Positions 10,887 through 23,947 of a DNA stretch of 64,000 bases are shown piece by piece. The translations under genes and the position numbers were made by a program. Each line of letters opens with the position of its first letter. Positions within the stretch are counted from its first letter, which is position 1. The stretch comes from Excoecaria cochinchinensis (taxonomy: Eukaryota > Streptophyta > Magnoliopsida > Malpighiales > Euphorbiaceae): NCBI GenBank assembly GCA_947683425.1, contig CANTUQ010000050.1:14996501-15060500 (forward strand), given 5' to 3'. The notes beneath the pieces were generated by a model, which was given only the letters and a program-made list of their open reading frames with translations, did no database searches and was not told where the DNA came from.

Positions 10887-13800
10887 ATCGGGATCTCACG
10901 GATTTCCCTAGGGGTACCACTAGGGAAAATCGCCAGAATCGAAAAAACGCAAAAAGTGGTGAAATTTTGGATCCGAGTCCAACAATCCGGGAAAACATGA
11001 TTGGAATAGCTACTGGAAGCTTGCCGGTCACAACATATCGAGAATCGGCCTCGACGGGATCTGACGAATTTTAACGGATTTCCCTAGGGGTACCCCTAGG
11101 GAAAATCGCAAGAATTGAAAAATCGTAAAAAGTGGTGAAATTTTGGATCCGAGTCCAACAATCCGGGAAAACTTGATTGGAATAGCTACATGAAACTTGC
11201 CGGTCACAACGCATCGAGAATCGGCCTCGTCGGGATCTCACGGATTTCCCAAGGGGTACCCCTAGGGAAAATCGCCAGAATCGAAAAATCGTAAAAAGTG
11301 GTGAAATTTTAGATCCGAGTCCAACAATCCGGGAAAACTTGATTGGAATAGCTACTGGAAGCTTGCCGGTCACAACGCATCAAGAATCGGCCTCGTCGGG
11401 ATCTCACGGATTTCCCTAGGGGTACCCCTAGGGAAAATCGCCAGAATTGAAAAATCGTAAAAAGTGGTGAAATTTTAGATCCGAGTCCAACAATCCGGGA
11501 AAACTTGATTGGAATAGCTACTGGAAGCTTGCCGGTCACAACGCATCGAGAATCGGCCTCTTCGGGATCTGACGAATTTTCACGGATTTTCCTAGGGGTA
11601 CCCCAAGGGAAAATAGCCAGTATCGAAAAATCGTAAAAAGTGGTGAAATTTTGGATCAGAGTCAAACAATCCAGGAAAACTTGATTGGAATAGCTACTGG
11701 AACCTTGCCGGTCACAATGCATCGAGAATCGGCATCGTCGGGATCTGACGAATTTTCACGGATTTCCCTATACCCCTAGTGAAAATCGCTAGAATCGAAA
11801 AATCGTAAAAAGTGGTGAAATTTTGGATACGAGTCCAACAATCCTGGAAAACATGATTGGAATAGCTACTGGAAGCTTGCCGGTCACAACACATCGAAAA
11901 TCGGCCTCGTCGGGATCTGACGAATTTTCACGAATTTTCCTAGGGGTACCGCTAGGGAAAATCGCCAGAATCGAAAAATCGTAAAAAGTGGTGAAATTTT
12001 GGATCCGAGTCCAACAATCCAGGAAAACTTGATTGGAATAGCTACTGGAAGCTTGCCGGGGACAACGCATCGAGAATCGGCCTCATCGGGATCTGACAAA
12101 TTTTCACGGATTTCCCTAGGGGTACCCCTAGGGAAAATTGCCAGAATTGAAAAATCGTAAAAAGTGGTGAAATTTTGGATCCGAGTCCAACAATCCAGGA
12201 AAACTTGATTGGAATAGCTACTGGAAGCTTGCCGGTCACAACGCATCGAGAATCGGCCTCGTCGGGATCTGACGAATTTTCACGGATTTCCCTATACCCC
12301 TAGGGAAAATTGCAAGAATCGAAAAATCGTAAAAAGTGGTGAAATTTTGGATCCGAGTCCAAATATCCGAGAAAACTTGATTGGAATAGCTACTCGAAGC
12401 TTGCCGGTCACAACGCATCGAGAATCGGCCTCGTCGGGATCTCACGGATTTCCCTTGGGGTACCCCTAGGGAAAATCGCCAGAATCGAAAAATCGTAAAA
12501 AGTGGTGAAATTTTTGATCCGAGTCAAACAATACGGGAAAACTTGATTGGAATAGCTACTGAAAGCTTGCTGGTCACAACGCATCGAGAATCGGCCTCAT
12601 CGGGATCTGACGAATTTTCACGGATTTCCCTAGGGGTACCACTAGGGAAAATCGCCAGAATCGAAAAATCGTAAAAAGTTGTGAAATTTTGGATCCGAGT
12701 CCAACAATCCGGGAAAACTTAATTGGAATAGCTACATGAAGCTTGCCGGTCACAACGCATCGAGAATCGGCCTCGTCGGGATCTCACGGATTTCCCTAGG
12801 GGTACCCCTAGGGAAAATCGCCAGAATGGAAAAATCATAAAAAGTGGTGAAATTTTGGATCCGAGTCCAACAATCCGGGAAAACTTGATTGGAATAGCTA
12901 CTGGAAGCTTGCCGGTCACAATGCATCGAGAATCGGCCTCGTCGGGATCTGACGAATTTTCACGGATTTCCCTAGGGTACCCCTAGGGAAAATCGACAGA
13001 ATCGAAAAATCGTAAAAAGTGGTGAAATTTTGGATCCGAGTCCAAAAATCCAGGAAAACTTGATTGGAATAGCTACTGGAAGCTTGCCGGTCACAACGCA
13101 TCGAGAATCGGCCTCGTCGGGATCTGACGAATTTTCACGGATTTCCCTATACCCCTAGGAAAAATCGCCAGAATCGAAAAATCGTAAAAAGTGGTGAAAT
13201 TTTGGATCCGAGTCCAACAATTAAAGAAAACTTGATTGGAATAGCTACTGGAAGCTTACCGGTCACAACGCATCGAGAATCGGCCTCATCGGGATCTGAC
13301 GAATTTTCACGGATTTCCCTAGGGGTACCCCTAGGGAAAATCGCCAGAATCGAAAAATCGTAAAAAGTGGTGAAATTTTGGATCCGAGTCCAACAATCCG
13401 GGAAAACTTGATTGGAATAGCTACTGGAAGCTTGCCGGTCACAACGCATCGAGAATCGGCCTCATCGGGATCTGACGAATTTTCACGGATTTCCCTAGGG
13501 ATACCCCTAGGAAAAATCGCCAGAATCGAAAAATCGTAAAAAGTGGTGAAATTTTTGATCCGAGCCCAACAATCCGGGAAAACTTGATTGGAATAGCTAC
13601 TGGAAGCTTGCCGGTCACAACGCATCGAGAATCGGCCTCGTCGGGATCTCACGGATTTTCCTAGGGGTACCCTTAGGGAAAATCGCCAGAATCGAAAAAT
13701 CGTAAAAATTAGTGAAATTTTGGATCCGAGTCCAACAATCCGGGAAAACTTGATTGGAATAGCTACTGGAAGCTTGCCGGTCACAACGCATCGAGAATCG

Positions 13801-14640
13801 GCCTCATCGGGATCTGACGAATTTTCACGGATTTCCCTAGGGGTACCCCTAGGGAAAATCGTCAGAATCGAAAAATCGTAAAAAGTGGTGAAACTTTTGA
13901 TCCGAGTCCAACAATCCGGGAAAACTTGATTGGAATAGCTACTGGAAGCTTTCCGGTCACAATGCATCTAGAATCGGCCTCGTCGGGATCTGACGAATTT
14001 TCACGGATTTCCCTAGGGGTACCCCTAGGGAAAATCGCCAGAATCCAAAAGTCGTAAAAAGTGGTGAAATTTTGTATCCGAGCCCAACAATCCGGGAAAA
14101 CTGGATTGGAATAGCTACTGGAAGCTTGCCGGTCACAACGCATCGAGAATCGGCCTCGTCAGGATTTCACGGATTTCGCTAGGGGTACCCTTAGGGAAAA
14201 TCGCCAGAATCGAAAAATTGTAAAAATTAGTGAAATTTTGGATCCGAGTCCAACAATCCGGGAAAACTTGATTGGAATAGATACTGGAAGCTTGCCAGTC
14301 ACAACGCATCGAGAATCGGCCTCGTCGGGATCCGACGAATTTTCACGGATTTCCCTAGGGGTACCCCTAGGGAAAATCGCCATAATCAAAAAATCGTAAA
14401 AAGTGGTGAAATTTTTGATCCGAATCCAACAATCTGGGAAAACTTGATTGGAATAGCTACTGGAAGCTTGCCGGTCACAACGCATCGAGAATCGGACTCG
14501 TCGGGATCTCACGGATTTCCCTAGGGGTACCCCTAGGGAAAATCGCCAGAATCGAAAAATCGTAGAAAGTGGTGAAATTTTTGATCCGAGTCCAACAATC
14601 CGGGAAAACTTGATTGGAATAGCTACTCGAAGCTTGCCGG
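10887..14640 (+). repeat. Heterogeneous subfamily A segment
   Basis: Monomers here show many private substitutions and little long-range periodicity that I could detect. Three monomers carry a shortened palindrome, CCCTATACCCCTAG, near 11767, 12291 and 13145. One lacks a single base at the palindrome centre near 12970. The mix fits an older segment that block amplification has not recently homogenised, which is an inference from its heterogeneity. Confidence 0.75.
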
Positions 14641-17600
14641 TCACAACTCATCGAGAATCGGCCTCGTCGGGATCTGACAAATTTTCACGGATTTCCCTAG
14701 GGGTACCCCTAGGGAAAATCGCCAGAATCGAAAAGTCGTAAAAAGTGGTGAAATTTTGGATCCGAGTCCAACAATCCGGAAAAACTTGATTGGAATAGCT
14801 ACTCGTAGCTTGCCGGTCACAACGCATCGAGAATCGGCCTCATCGGGATCTCACGGATTTCCCTAGGGGTACCCCTAGGGAAAATCGCCAGAATCGAAAA
14901 ATCGTAAAAAGTGGTGAAATTTTGGATCCGAGTCCAACAATCTGGGAAAACTTGATTGGAATAGCTACTGGAAGCTTGTCGTTCACAACGCATCGAGAAT
15001 CGGCCTCGTGGGGATCTGACGAATTTTCACGGATTTCCCTAGGGGTACCCCTAGAAAAAATCGCCAGAATCGAAAAATCGTAAAAAGTGGTAAAATTTTG
15101 GATCCGAGTCCAACAATCCGGGAAAACTTGAATGGAATAGCTACTAGAAGCTTACCGGTCACAACGCATCGAGAATCGGCCTCGTCGGGATCTCACGGAT
15201 TTCCCTCGGGGTACCCCTAGGGAAAATCGCCAGAATCGAAAAATAGTAAAAAGTGGTGAAATTTTGGATCCGAGTCCAACAATCCGGGAAAACTTGATTG
15301 GAATAGCTACTGGAAGCTTGCCGGTCACAACTCATCGAGAATCGGTCTCGTCGGGATCTGACAAATTTTCACGGATTTCCCTAGGGGTACCCCTAGGGAA
15401 AATCGCCAGAATCGAAAAGTCGTAAAAAGTGGTGAAATTTTCGATCCGAGTCCAACAATCCGGGAAAACTTGATTGGAATAGCTACTGGAAGCTTGCCGG
15501 TCACAACGCATCGAGAATCGGCCTCGTCGGGATCTCACGGATTTCCCTAGGGGTACCGCTAGGGAAAATCGCCAGAATCGAAAAATCGTAAAAAGTGATG
15601 AAATTTTGGATCCGAGTCCAACAATCTGGGAAAACTTGATTGGAATAGCTACTGGAAGTTTGCCGGTCACAACGCATCGAGAATCGGCCTCGTCGGGATC
15701 TCACGGATTTCACTAGGGGTACCCCTAGGGAAAATCGCCAGAATCGAAAAATAGTAAAAAGTGGTGAAATTTTGGATCCGAGTCCAACAATCCGGGAAAA
15801 CTTGATTGAAATAGCTACTGGAAGCTTGCCGGTCACAACTCATCGAGAATCGGTCTCGTCGGGATCTGACAAATTTCCACGGATTTCCCTAGGGGTACCC
15901 CTAGGGAAAATCGCCATAAATCGAAAAGTCGTAAAAAGTGGTGAAATTTTGGATCCGAGTCCAACAATCTGGGAAAACTTGATTGGAATAGCTACTGGAA
16001 GCTTGCCGGTCACAACGCATCGAGAATCGGCCTCGTCGGGATCTCACGGATTTCCCTAGGGGTACCCCTAGGGAAAATCGCCAGAATCGAAAAATCGTAA
16101 AAAGTGGTGAAAGTTTTGATCCGAGTCCAACAATACGGGAAAACTTGATTGGAATAGCTACTGGAAGTTTGCCGGTCACAACTCATCGAGAATCGGTCTC
16201 GTCGGGATCTGACGAATTTTCACGGATTTCCCTAGGGGTACCCCTAGGGAAAATCGCCAGAATCGAAAAGTCGTAAAAAGTGGTGAAATTTTGGATCCGA
16301 GTCCAACAATCCGGGAAAACTTGATTGGAATAGATACTGGAAGCTTGCCGGTCACAACGCATCGAGAATCGGCCTCGTCGGGATCTCACGGATTTCCCTA
16401 GGGGTACCGCTAGGGAAAATCGCCAGAATCGAAAAATCGTAAAAAATGGTAAAATTTTGGATCCGAGACCAACAATCCGGGAAAACTTGATTGGAATAGC
16501 TACTGGAAGCTTGCCGGTCACAACGCATCGAGAATCGGCCTCGTGGGGATCTGACGAATTTTCACGGATTTCCCTAGGGGTACCCCTAGAAAAAATCGCC
16601 AGAATCGAAAAATCGTAAAAAGTGGTGAAATTTTGGATCCGAGTCCAACAATCCGGGAAAACTTGATTGGAATAGCTACTGGAAGCTTGCCGGTCACAAC
16701 GCATCGAGAATCGGCCTCGTCGGGATCTCACGGATTTCCCTAGGGGTACCCCTAGAGAAAATCGCCAGAATCGAAAAATAGTAAAAAGTGGTGAAATTTT
16801 GGATCCGAGTGCAACAATCCGGGAAAACTTGATTGGAATAGCTACTGGAAGCTTGCCGGTCACAACGCATCGAGAATCGGCCTCGTCGGGATCTCACGGA
16901 TTTCCCTAGGGGTACCGCTAGGGAAAATCGCCAGAATCGAAAAATCATAAAAAGTAATGAAATTTTGGATCCGAGTCCAACAATCTGGGAAAACTTGATT
17001 GGAATAGCTACTGGAAGCTTGCCGGTCACAACGCATCGAGAATCGGCCTCGTCGGGATCTCACGGATTTCCCTAGGGGTACCCCTAGGGAAAATCGACAG
17101 AATCGAAAAATAGTAAAAAGTGGTGAAATTTTGGATCCGAGTCCAACAATCCGGGAAAACTTGATTGAAATAGCTACTGGAAGCTTGCCGGTCACAACTC
17201 ATCGAGAATCGGTCTCGTCGGGATCTGACAAATTTTCACGAATTTCCCTAGGGGTACCCCTAGGGAAAATCGCCAGAATCGAAAAGTCGTAAAAAGTGGT
17301 GAAATTTTGGATCCGAGTCCAACAATCCGGGAAAACTTGATTGGAATAGCTACTGGAAGCTTGCCGGTCACAACGCATCGAGAATCGGCCTCGTCGGGAT
17401 CTCACGGATTTCCCTAGGGGTACCCCTAGGAAAAATCGCCAGAATCGAAAAATCGTAAAAAGTGGTGAAATTTTTGATCCGAGTCCAACAATCCGGGAAA
17501 ACTTGATTGGAATAGCTACTGGAAGCTTGCCGGTCACAACGCATCGAGAATCGGCCTCATCGGGATCTCACGGATTTCCCTAGGGGTACCGCTAGGGAAA

Positions 17601-18060
17601 ATCGCCAGAATCGAAAAATCGTAAAAAGTGATGAAATTTTGGATCCGAGTCCAACAATCTGGGAAAACTTGATTGGAATAGCTACTGGAAGCTTGCCGGT
17701 CACAACGCATCGAGAATCGGCCTCGTCGGGATCTCACGGATTTCCCTAGGGGTACCCCTAGGGAAAATCGCCAGAATCGAAAAATAGTAAAAAGTGGTGA
17801 AATTTTGGATCCGAGTCCAACAATCCGGGAAAACATGATTGAAATAGCTACTGGAAGCTTGCCGGTCACAACTCATCGAGAATCGGTCTCGTCGTGATCT
17901 GACAAATTTTCACGGATTTCCCTAGGGGTACCCCTAGGGAAAATCGCCAGAATCGAAAAGTCGTAAAAAGTGGTGAAATTTTGGATCCGAGTCCAACAAT
18001 CCGGGAAAACTTGATTGGAATAGCTACTGGAAGCTTGCCGGTCACAACGCATCGAGAATC
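14641..18060 (+). repeat. A sub-block with 674-bp tetramer pattern
   Basis: Marker variants cycle through this block: CAACTCATCG, GAAAAGTCG, GGTACCGCTAGG and AAAAATAGTAAAAAG. A four-monomer unit of 674 bp, consistent with three 166-bp forms and one 176-bp form, is best seen between 16860 and 17873. A related copy lies at about 15501, 1,359 bp upstream of 16860. Copies differ by scattered substitutions. Confidence 0.78.
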
Positions 18061-19527
18061 GGCCTCGTCGGGATCTCACGGATTTCCCTAGGGGTACCCC
18101 TAGGGAAAATCGCTAGAATCGAAAAATCGTAAAAAGTGGTGAAATTTTGGATCCGAGTCCAACAATCCGGGAAAACTTGATTGGAATAGCTACTGGAAGC
18201 TTGCCGGTCACAACGCATCGAGAATCGGCCTCGTCGGGATCTCACGGATTTTCCTAGGGGTACCCCTAGGGAAAATCGCCAGAATCGAAAAATCTTAAAA
18301 AGTGGTGAAATTTTGGATCCGAGTCCAACAATCCGGGAAATCTTGATTGGAATAGCTACTGAAAGCTTGCCGATCGCAACGCATCGAGAATCGGCCTCGT
18401 CGGGATCTGACGGATTTTCACGGATTTCCCTAGGGCTACCCCTAGGGAAAATCGCCATAATCGAAAAATCGTAAAAAGTGGTGAAATTTTGGATCCGAGT
18501 CCAACAATCCGGGAAAACTTGATTGGAATAGCTACAGGAAGCTTTCCGGTCACAACGCATCGAGAATCGGCCTTGTCGGGATCTGGCGAATTTTCACGGA
18601 TTTCCATAGGGGTACCCCTAGGGAAAATCGCCAGAATCAAAAATCGTAAAAAGTGGTGAAATTTTGGATCCGAGTCCAACAATCCTGGAAAACTTGATTG
18701 GAATAGCTACTGGAAGCTTGCCGGTCACAACGCATCGAGAATTGGCCTCGTCGGGATCTGACGGATTTTCACGGATTTCCCTAGGGGTACCCCTAGGGAA
18801 AATTGCCAGAATCGAAAAATCGTAAAAAGTGGTGAAATTTTTGATCCGAGTCCAACAATCCTGGAAAACTTGATTGGAATAGCTACTGGAAGCTTGCCGG
18901 TCACAACGCATCGAGAATGGGCCTCGTTGGGATCTTACCAATTTTCACGGATTTCCCTAGGGGTACCCCTAGGGAAAATCGCCAGAATCGAAAAATCGTA
19001 AAAAGTGGTGAAATTTTGGATCCGAGTCCAACAATCCTGGAAAACTTGATTGGATTAGCTACTGGAAGCTTGCCGGTCACAACGCATCGAGAATCGGCCT
19101 CGTCGGGATCTGACGGATTTCCCTAGGGGTACCCCTAGGGAAAATCGCGATAATCGAAAAATCGTAAAAAGTGGTGAAATTTTGGATCCGAGTCCAGCAA
19201 TCCGGGAAAACTTGATTGGAATAGCTACTGGAAGCTTGCCGGTCACAACGCATCGAGAATCGGCCACGTCGAGATCTGACGGATTTCCCTAGGTGTACCC
19301 CTAGGGAAAATCGCCAGAATCGAAAAATCGTAAAAAGTGGTGAAATTTTGGATCAGAGTCCAACAATCCAGGAAAACTTGATTGGAATAGCTACTGGAAG
19401 CTTGCCGGTCACAACGCATCGAGAATCGGCCTCGTCGGGATCTCACGGATTTCCCTAGGGGTACCCCTAGGGAAAATCGGCAGAATCGAAAAATCGTAAA
19501 AACTGGTGAAATTTTGGATCCGAGTCC
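18061..19527 (+). repeat. Edge of subfamily A before the A/B switch
   Basis: A-type diagnostic states persist to about 19430. Two monomers, near 19108 and 19275, carry a different short form reading GATCTGACGGATTTCC, explained by loss of ten bases between the two ACG triplets of GACGAATTTTCACGG. The last unit is hybrid: GATCTCACGG of A at about 19439 and CCAATAATTCGGGAG of B from 19526. Confidence 0.85.
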
Positions 19528-19926
19528 AATAATTCGGGAGAACTTGATCGGAATAGCTACTGGAAGCTTGCAGGTCACAACTCATCGGGAATTGGCCTCG
19601 TCGGGATCTGACGAATTTTTACGGATTTCCCTAGGGGGACCCGTAGGGAAAATCGCCAGAATCGAAAAATCGTAAAATGTGGTGAAATTTTGGATCCGAG
19701 TCCAATAATTCGGGAGAACTTGATCGGAATAGCTACTGGAAGCTTGCCGGTCACAACGCATCGGGAATTGGCCTCGTCGGGATCTTATGAATTTTTACGG
19801 ATTTCCCTAGGGGTACCCCTAGGAAAAATCGCCAGAATCGAAAAATTGTAAAAAGTGGTGAAATTTTGGATCCGAGTCCAATAATTCGGGAGAACTTGAT
19901 CGGAATAGCTACTGGAAGCTTGCCGG

Positions 19927-21668
19927 TCACAACGCAACGGGAATTGGCCTCGTCGGGATCTGACGAATTTTTATGGATTTCCCTAGGGGGACCCCTAGGG
20001 AAAATCGCCAGAATCGAAAAATCGTAAAAAGTGGTGAAATTTTGGATCCGAGTCCAATAATTCGGGAGAACTTGATCGGAATATCTACTGGAAGCTTGCC
20101 GGTCACAACGCATCGGGAATTGGCCTCGTCGGGATTTTTACGGATTTCCCTAGGGGTACCCCTAGGGAAAATCGCCAGAATCGAAAAATCGTAAAAAGTG
20201 GTGAAATTTTGGATCCGAGTCCAATAATTCGGGAGAACTTGATCGGAATAGCTACTGGAAGCTTGCCGGTCACAACGCATCGGGAATTGGCCGCGTCGGG
20301 ATCTGACGAATTTTTACGGATTTCCCTAGGGGTACCCCTAGGAAAAATCGCCAGAATCGAAAAATCGTAAAAAGTGGTGAAATTTTGGATCCGAGTCCAA
20401 TAATTCGGGAGAACTTGATCGGAATAGCTACTGGAAGCTTGCCGGTCACAACGCATCGGGAATTGGCCTCGTCGGGATCTGACGAATTTTTACGGATTTC
20501 CCTAGGGGTACCCCTAGCGAAAATCGCCAGAATCGAAAAATCGTAAAAAGTGGTGAAATTTTGGATCCGAGTCCAATAATTCGGGAGAACTTGATCGGAA
20601 TAGCTACTGGAAGCTTGTCGGTCACAACGCATCGGGAATTGACCTCGTCGGAATCTGATGAATTTTTACAGATTTCCCTAGGGGTAGCCCTAGGGAAAAT
20701 CGCCAGAATCGAAAAATCGTAAAATGTGGTGAAATTTTGGATCCGAGTCAAATAATTCGGGAGAACTTGATCAGAATAGCTACTGGAAGCTTGCCGGTCA
20801 CAACGCATCGGGAATTGGCTTCGTCGGGATCTGACGAATTTTTACGGATTTCCCTAGGGGTACCCCTAGGGAAAATCGCCAGAATCGAAAAATCGTAAAA
20901 TGTGGTGAAATTTTGGATCCGAGTCCAATAATTCGGGAGAACTTGATCGGAATATCTACTGGAAGCTTGCCGGTCACAACGCATCGGGAATTGGCCTCGT
21001 CGGGATTTTTACGGATTTCCCTAGGGGTACCCCTAGGGAAAATCGCCAGAATCGAAAAATCGTAAAAAGTGGTGAAATTTTGGATCCGAGTCCAATAATT
21101 CGGGAGAACTTGATCGGAATAGCTACTGGAAGCTTGCCGGTCACAACGCATCGGGAATTGGCCGCGTCGGGATCTGACGAATTTTTACGGATTTCCCTAG
21201 GGGTACCCCTAGGAAAAATCGCCAGAATCGAAAAATCGTAAAAAGTGGTGAAATTTTGGATCCGAGTCCAATAATTCGGGAGAACTTGATCGGAATAGCT
21301 ACTGGAAGCTTGCCGGTCACAACGCATCGGGAATTGGCCTCGTCGGGATCTGACGAATTTTTACGGATTTCCCTAGGGGTACCCCTAGCGAAAATCGCCA
21401 GAATCGAAAAATCGTAAAAAGTGGTGAAATTTTGGATCCGAGTCCAATAATTCGGGAGAACTTGATCGGAATAGCTACTGGAAGCTTGTCGGTCACAACG
21501 CATCGGGAATTGACCTCGTCGGGATCTGATGAATTTTTACAGATTTCCCTAGGGGTAGCCCTAGGGAAAATCGCCAGAATCGAAAAATCGTAAAATGTGG
21601 TGAAATTTTGGATCCGAGTCAAATAATTCGGGAGAACTTGATCAGAATAGCTACTGGAAGCTTGCCGG
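19927..21668 (+). repeat. 871-bp pentamer higher-order repeat, two tandem copies
   Basis: Four 176-bp monomers and one 167-bp monomer make an 871-bp unit. Copies occupy about 19927-20797 and 20798-21668. They share GAATTGGCCGCGTCGGG at 20283 and 21154, CCCCTAGCGAAAATC, and GGGGTAGCCCTAGGG. A partial third copy reappears from about 22197, offset 1,223 bp, after two monomers of a different type are interposed. Confidence 0.9.
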
Positions 21669-22207
21669 TCACAACGCATCGGGAATTGGCCTCGTCGGGA
21701 TCTGACGAATTTTTACGGATTTCCCTAGGGGTACCCCTAGGGAAAATCGCCAGAATCGAAAAATCGTAAAAAGTGGTGAAATTTTTGATCCGAGTCCAAT
21801 AATTCGTGAGAACTTGATCGGAATAGCTACTGGAAGCTTGCCGGTCACAACGCATCGGGAATTGGCCTCATCGGGATCTGACGAATTTTTACGGATTTCC
21901 CTAGAGGTGCCCCTAGGAAAAATCGCCAGAATCGAAAAATCGTAAAAAGTGGTGAAATTTTTGATCCGAGTCCAATAATTCGGGAGAACTTGATCGGAAT
22001 AGCTACTGGAAGCTTGCCGGTCACAACGCATCGGGAATTGGCCTCGTCGGGATCTGACGAATTTTTACGGATTTCCCTAGGGGTACCCCTAGGGAAAATC
22101 GCCAGAATCGAAAAATCGTAAAAAGTGGTGAAATTTTTGATCCGAGTCCAATAATTTGGGAGAACTTGATCGGAATAGCTACTGGAAGCTTGCCGGTCAC
22201 AACGCAT
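21669..22207 (+). repeat. Isolated segment related to the 25-mer HOR
   Basis: About 540 bp, including the palindrome-breaking variant CTAGAGGTGCCCCTAGG at 21901, matches the end of the large HOR unit near 28330-28868 at an offset of 6,661 bp; the reverse-strand translations are identical over two overlapping 120-codon frames. It looks like a leftover of an additional upstream unit or a copied fragment. Confidence 0.82.
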
Positions 22208-22891
22208 CGGGAATTGGCCTCGTCGGGATTTTTACGGATTTCCCTAGGGGTACCCCTAGGGAAAATCGCCAGAATCGAAAAATCGTAAAAAGTGGTGAAA
22301 TTTTGGATCCGAGTCCAATAATTCGGGAGAACTTGATCGGAATAGCTACTGGAAGCTTGCCGGTCACAACGCATCGGGAATTGGCCGCGTCGGGATCTGA
22401 CGAATTTTTACGGATTTCCCTAGGGGTACCCCTAGGAAAAATCGCCAGAATCGAAAAATCGTAAAAAGTGGTGAAATTTTGGATCCGAGTCCAATAATTC
22501 GGGAGAACTTGATCGGAATAGCTACTGGAAGCTTGCCGGTCACAACGCATCGGGAATTGGCCTCGTCGGGATCTGACGAATTTTTACGGATTTCCCTAGG
22601 GGTACCCCTAGCGAAAATCGCCAGAATCGAAAAATCGTAAAAAGTGGTGAAATTTTGGATCCGAGTCCAATAATTCGGGAGAACTTGATCGGAATAGCTA
22701 CTGGAAGCTTGCCGGTCACAACGCATCGGGAATTGGCCTCGTCGGGATCTGACGAATTTTTACAGATTTCCCTAGGGGTACCTCTAGGGAAAATCGCCAG
22801 AATCTAAAAATCGTAAAAAGTGGTGAAATTTTGGATCCGAGTCCAATAATTCGGGAGAACTTGATCGGAATATCTACTGGAAGCTTGCCGG

Positions 22892-23947
22892 TCACAACGC
22901 ATCGGAAATTGGCCTCGTCGGGATCTGACGAATTTTTACAGATTTCCCTAGGGGTACCCCTAGGGAAAATCGCCAGAATCGAAAAATCGTAAAAAGTGGT
23001 GAAATTTTGGATCCGAGTCCAATAATTCGGGAGAACTTGATCGGAATAGCTACTGGAAGCTTGCCGGTCACAACGCATCGGGAATTGGCCTCGTCGGGAT
23101 CTGACGAATTTTTACGGATTTCCCTAGGGGGACCCCTAGGGAAAATCGCCAGAATCGAAAAATCGTAAAAAGTGGTGAAATTTTGGATCCGAGTCCAATA
23201 ATTCGGGAGAACTTGATCGGAATAGCTACTGGAAGCTTGCCGGTCACAATGCATCGGGAATTGGCCTCGTCGGGATCTGATGAATTTTTACGGATTTCCC
23301 TAGGGGTACCCCTGGGGAAAATCGCCAGAATCGAAAAATCGTAAAAAGTGGTGAAATTTTGGATCCGAGTCCAATAATTCGGGAGAACTTGATCGGAATA
23401 GCTACTGGAAGCTTGCCGGTCACAACGCATCGGGAATTGGCCTCGTCGGGATCTGACGAATTTTTACAGATTTCCCTAGGGGTACCCCTAGGGAAAATCG
23501 CCAGAATCGAAAAATCGTAAAAAGTGGTGAAATTTTGGATCCGAGTCCAATAATTCGGGAGAACTTGATCGGAATAGCTACTGGAAGCTTGCCGGTCACA
23601 ACGCATCGGGAATTGGCCTCGTCGGGATCTGACGAATTTTTACGGATTTCCCTAGGGGGACCCCTAGGGAAAATCGCCAGAATCGAAAAATCGTAAAATG
23701 TGGTGAAATTTTGGATCCGAGTCCAATAATTCGAGAGAACTTGATCGGAATAGCTACTGGAAGCTTGCCGGTCACAACGCATCGGGAATTGGCCTCGTCG
23801 GGATCTTATGAATTTTTACCGATTTCCCTAGGGGTACCCCTAGGGAAAATCGCCAGAATCGAAAAATCGAAAAAAGTGGTGAAATTTTAGATCCGAGTCC
23901 AATAATTCGGGAGAACTTGATCGGAATAGCTACTGGAAGCTTGCCGG
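22892..23947 (+). repeat. Extra 880-bp pentamer ahead of the 25-mer HOR
   Basis: Five 176-bp monomers beginning near 22892 recur at +880 bp. Shared variants include GGGGGACCCCTAGGG, GTCACAATGCATCGGG and GGTACCCCTGGGG. It is a local duplication of the first monomers of the large HOR copy that starts at about 23948. Confidence 0.85.

Larger units (their letters stand above)
1..19527 (+). repeat. Satellite subfamily A block
   Basis: Monomers here carry CCAACAATCCGGGAAAAC, GATTGG, CATCGAGAATCGG and TTTTCACGG. These are the A states at seven positions that separate A from subfamily B. The length classes are mixed: 176 bp (example 6201-6376), 166 bp with GATCTCACGG (example 6377-6542) and 175 bp missing one C at the palindrome centre (example 4630-4804). 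Neighbouring monomers differ more from each other than in the B block, and HOR patterns are short and imperfect. This suggests an older or less recently homogenised part of the array, though relative age is an inference. Confidence 0.93.

Noticed and set aside
13263..13967. The longest open frame type (234 codons, also at 5167-5871) as a possible repeat protein
   Set aside because: Its internal repeats are just successive satellite monomers read in different frames, with length set by where 166-bp units happen to fall. There is no initiation context, family match or conservation between copies.
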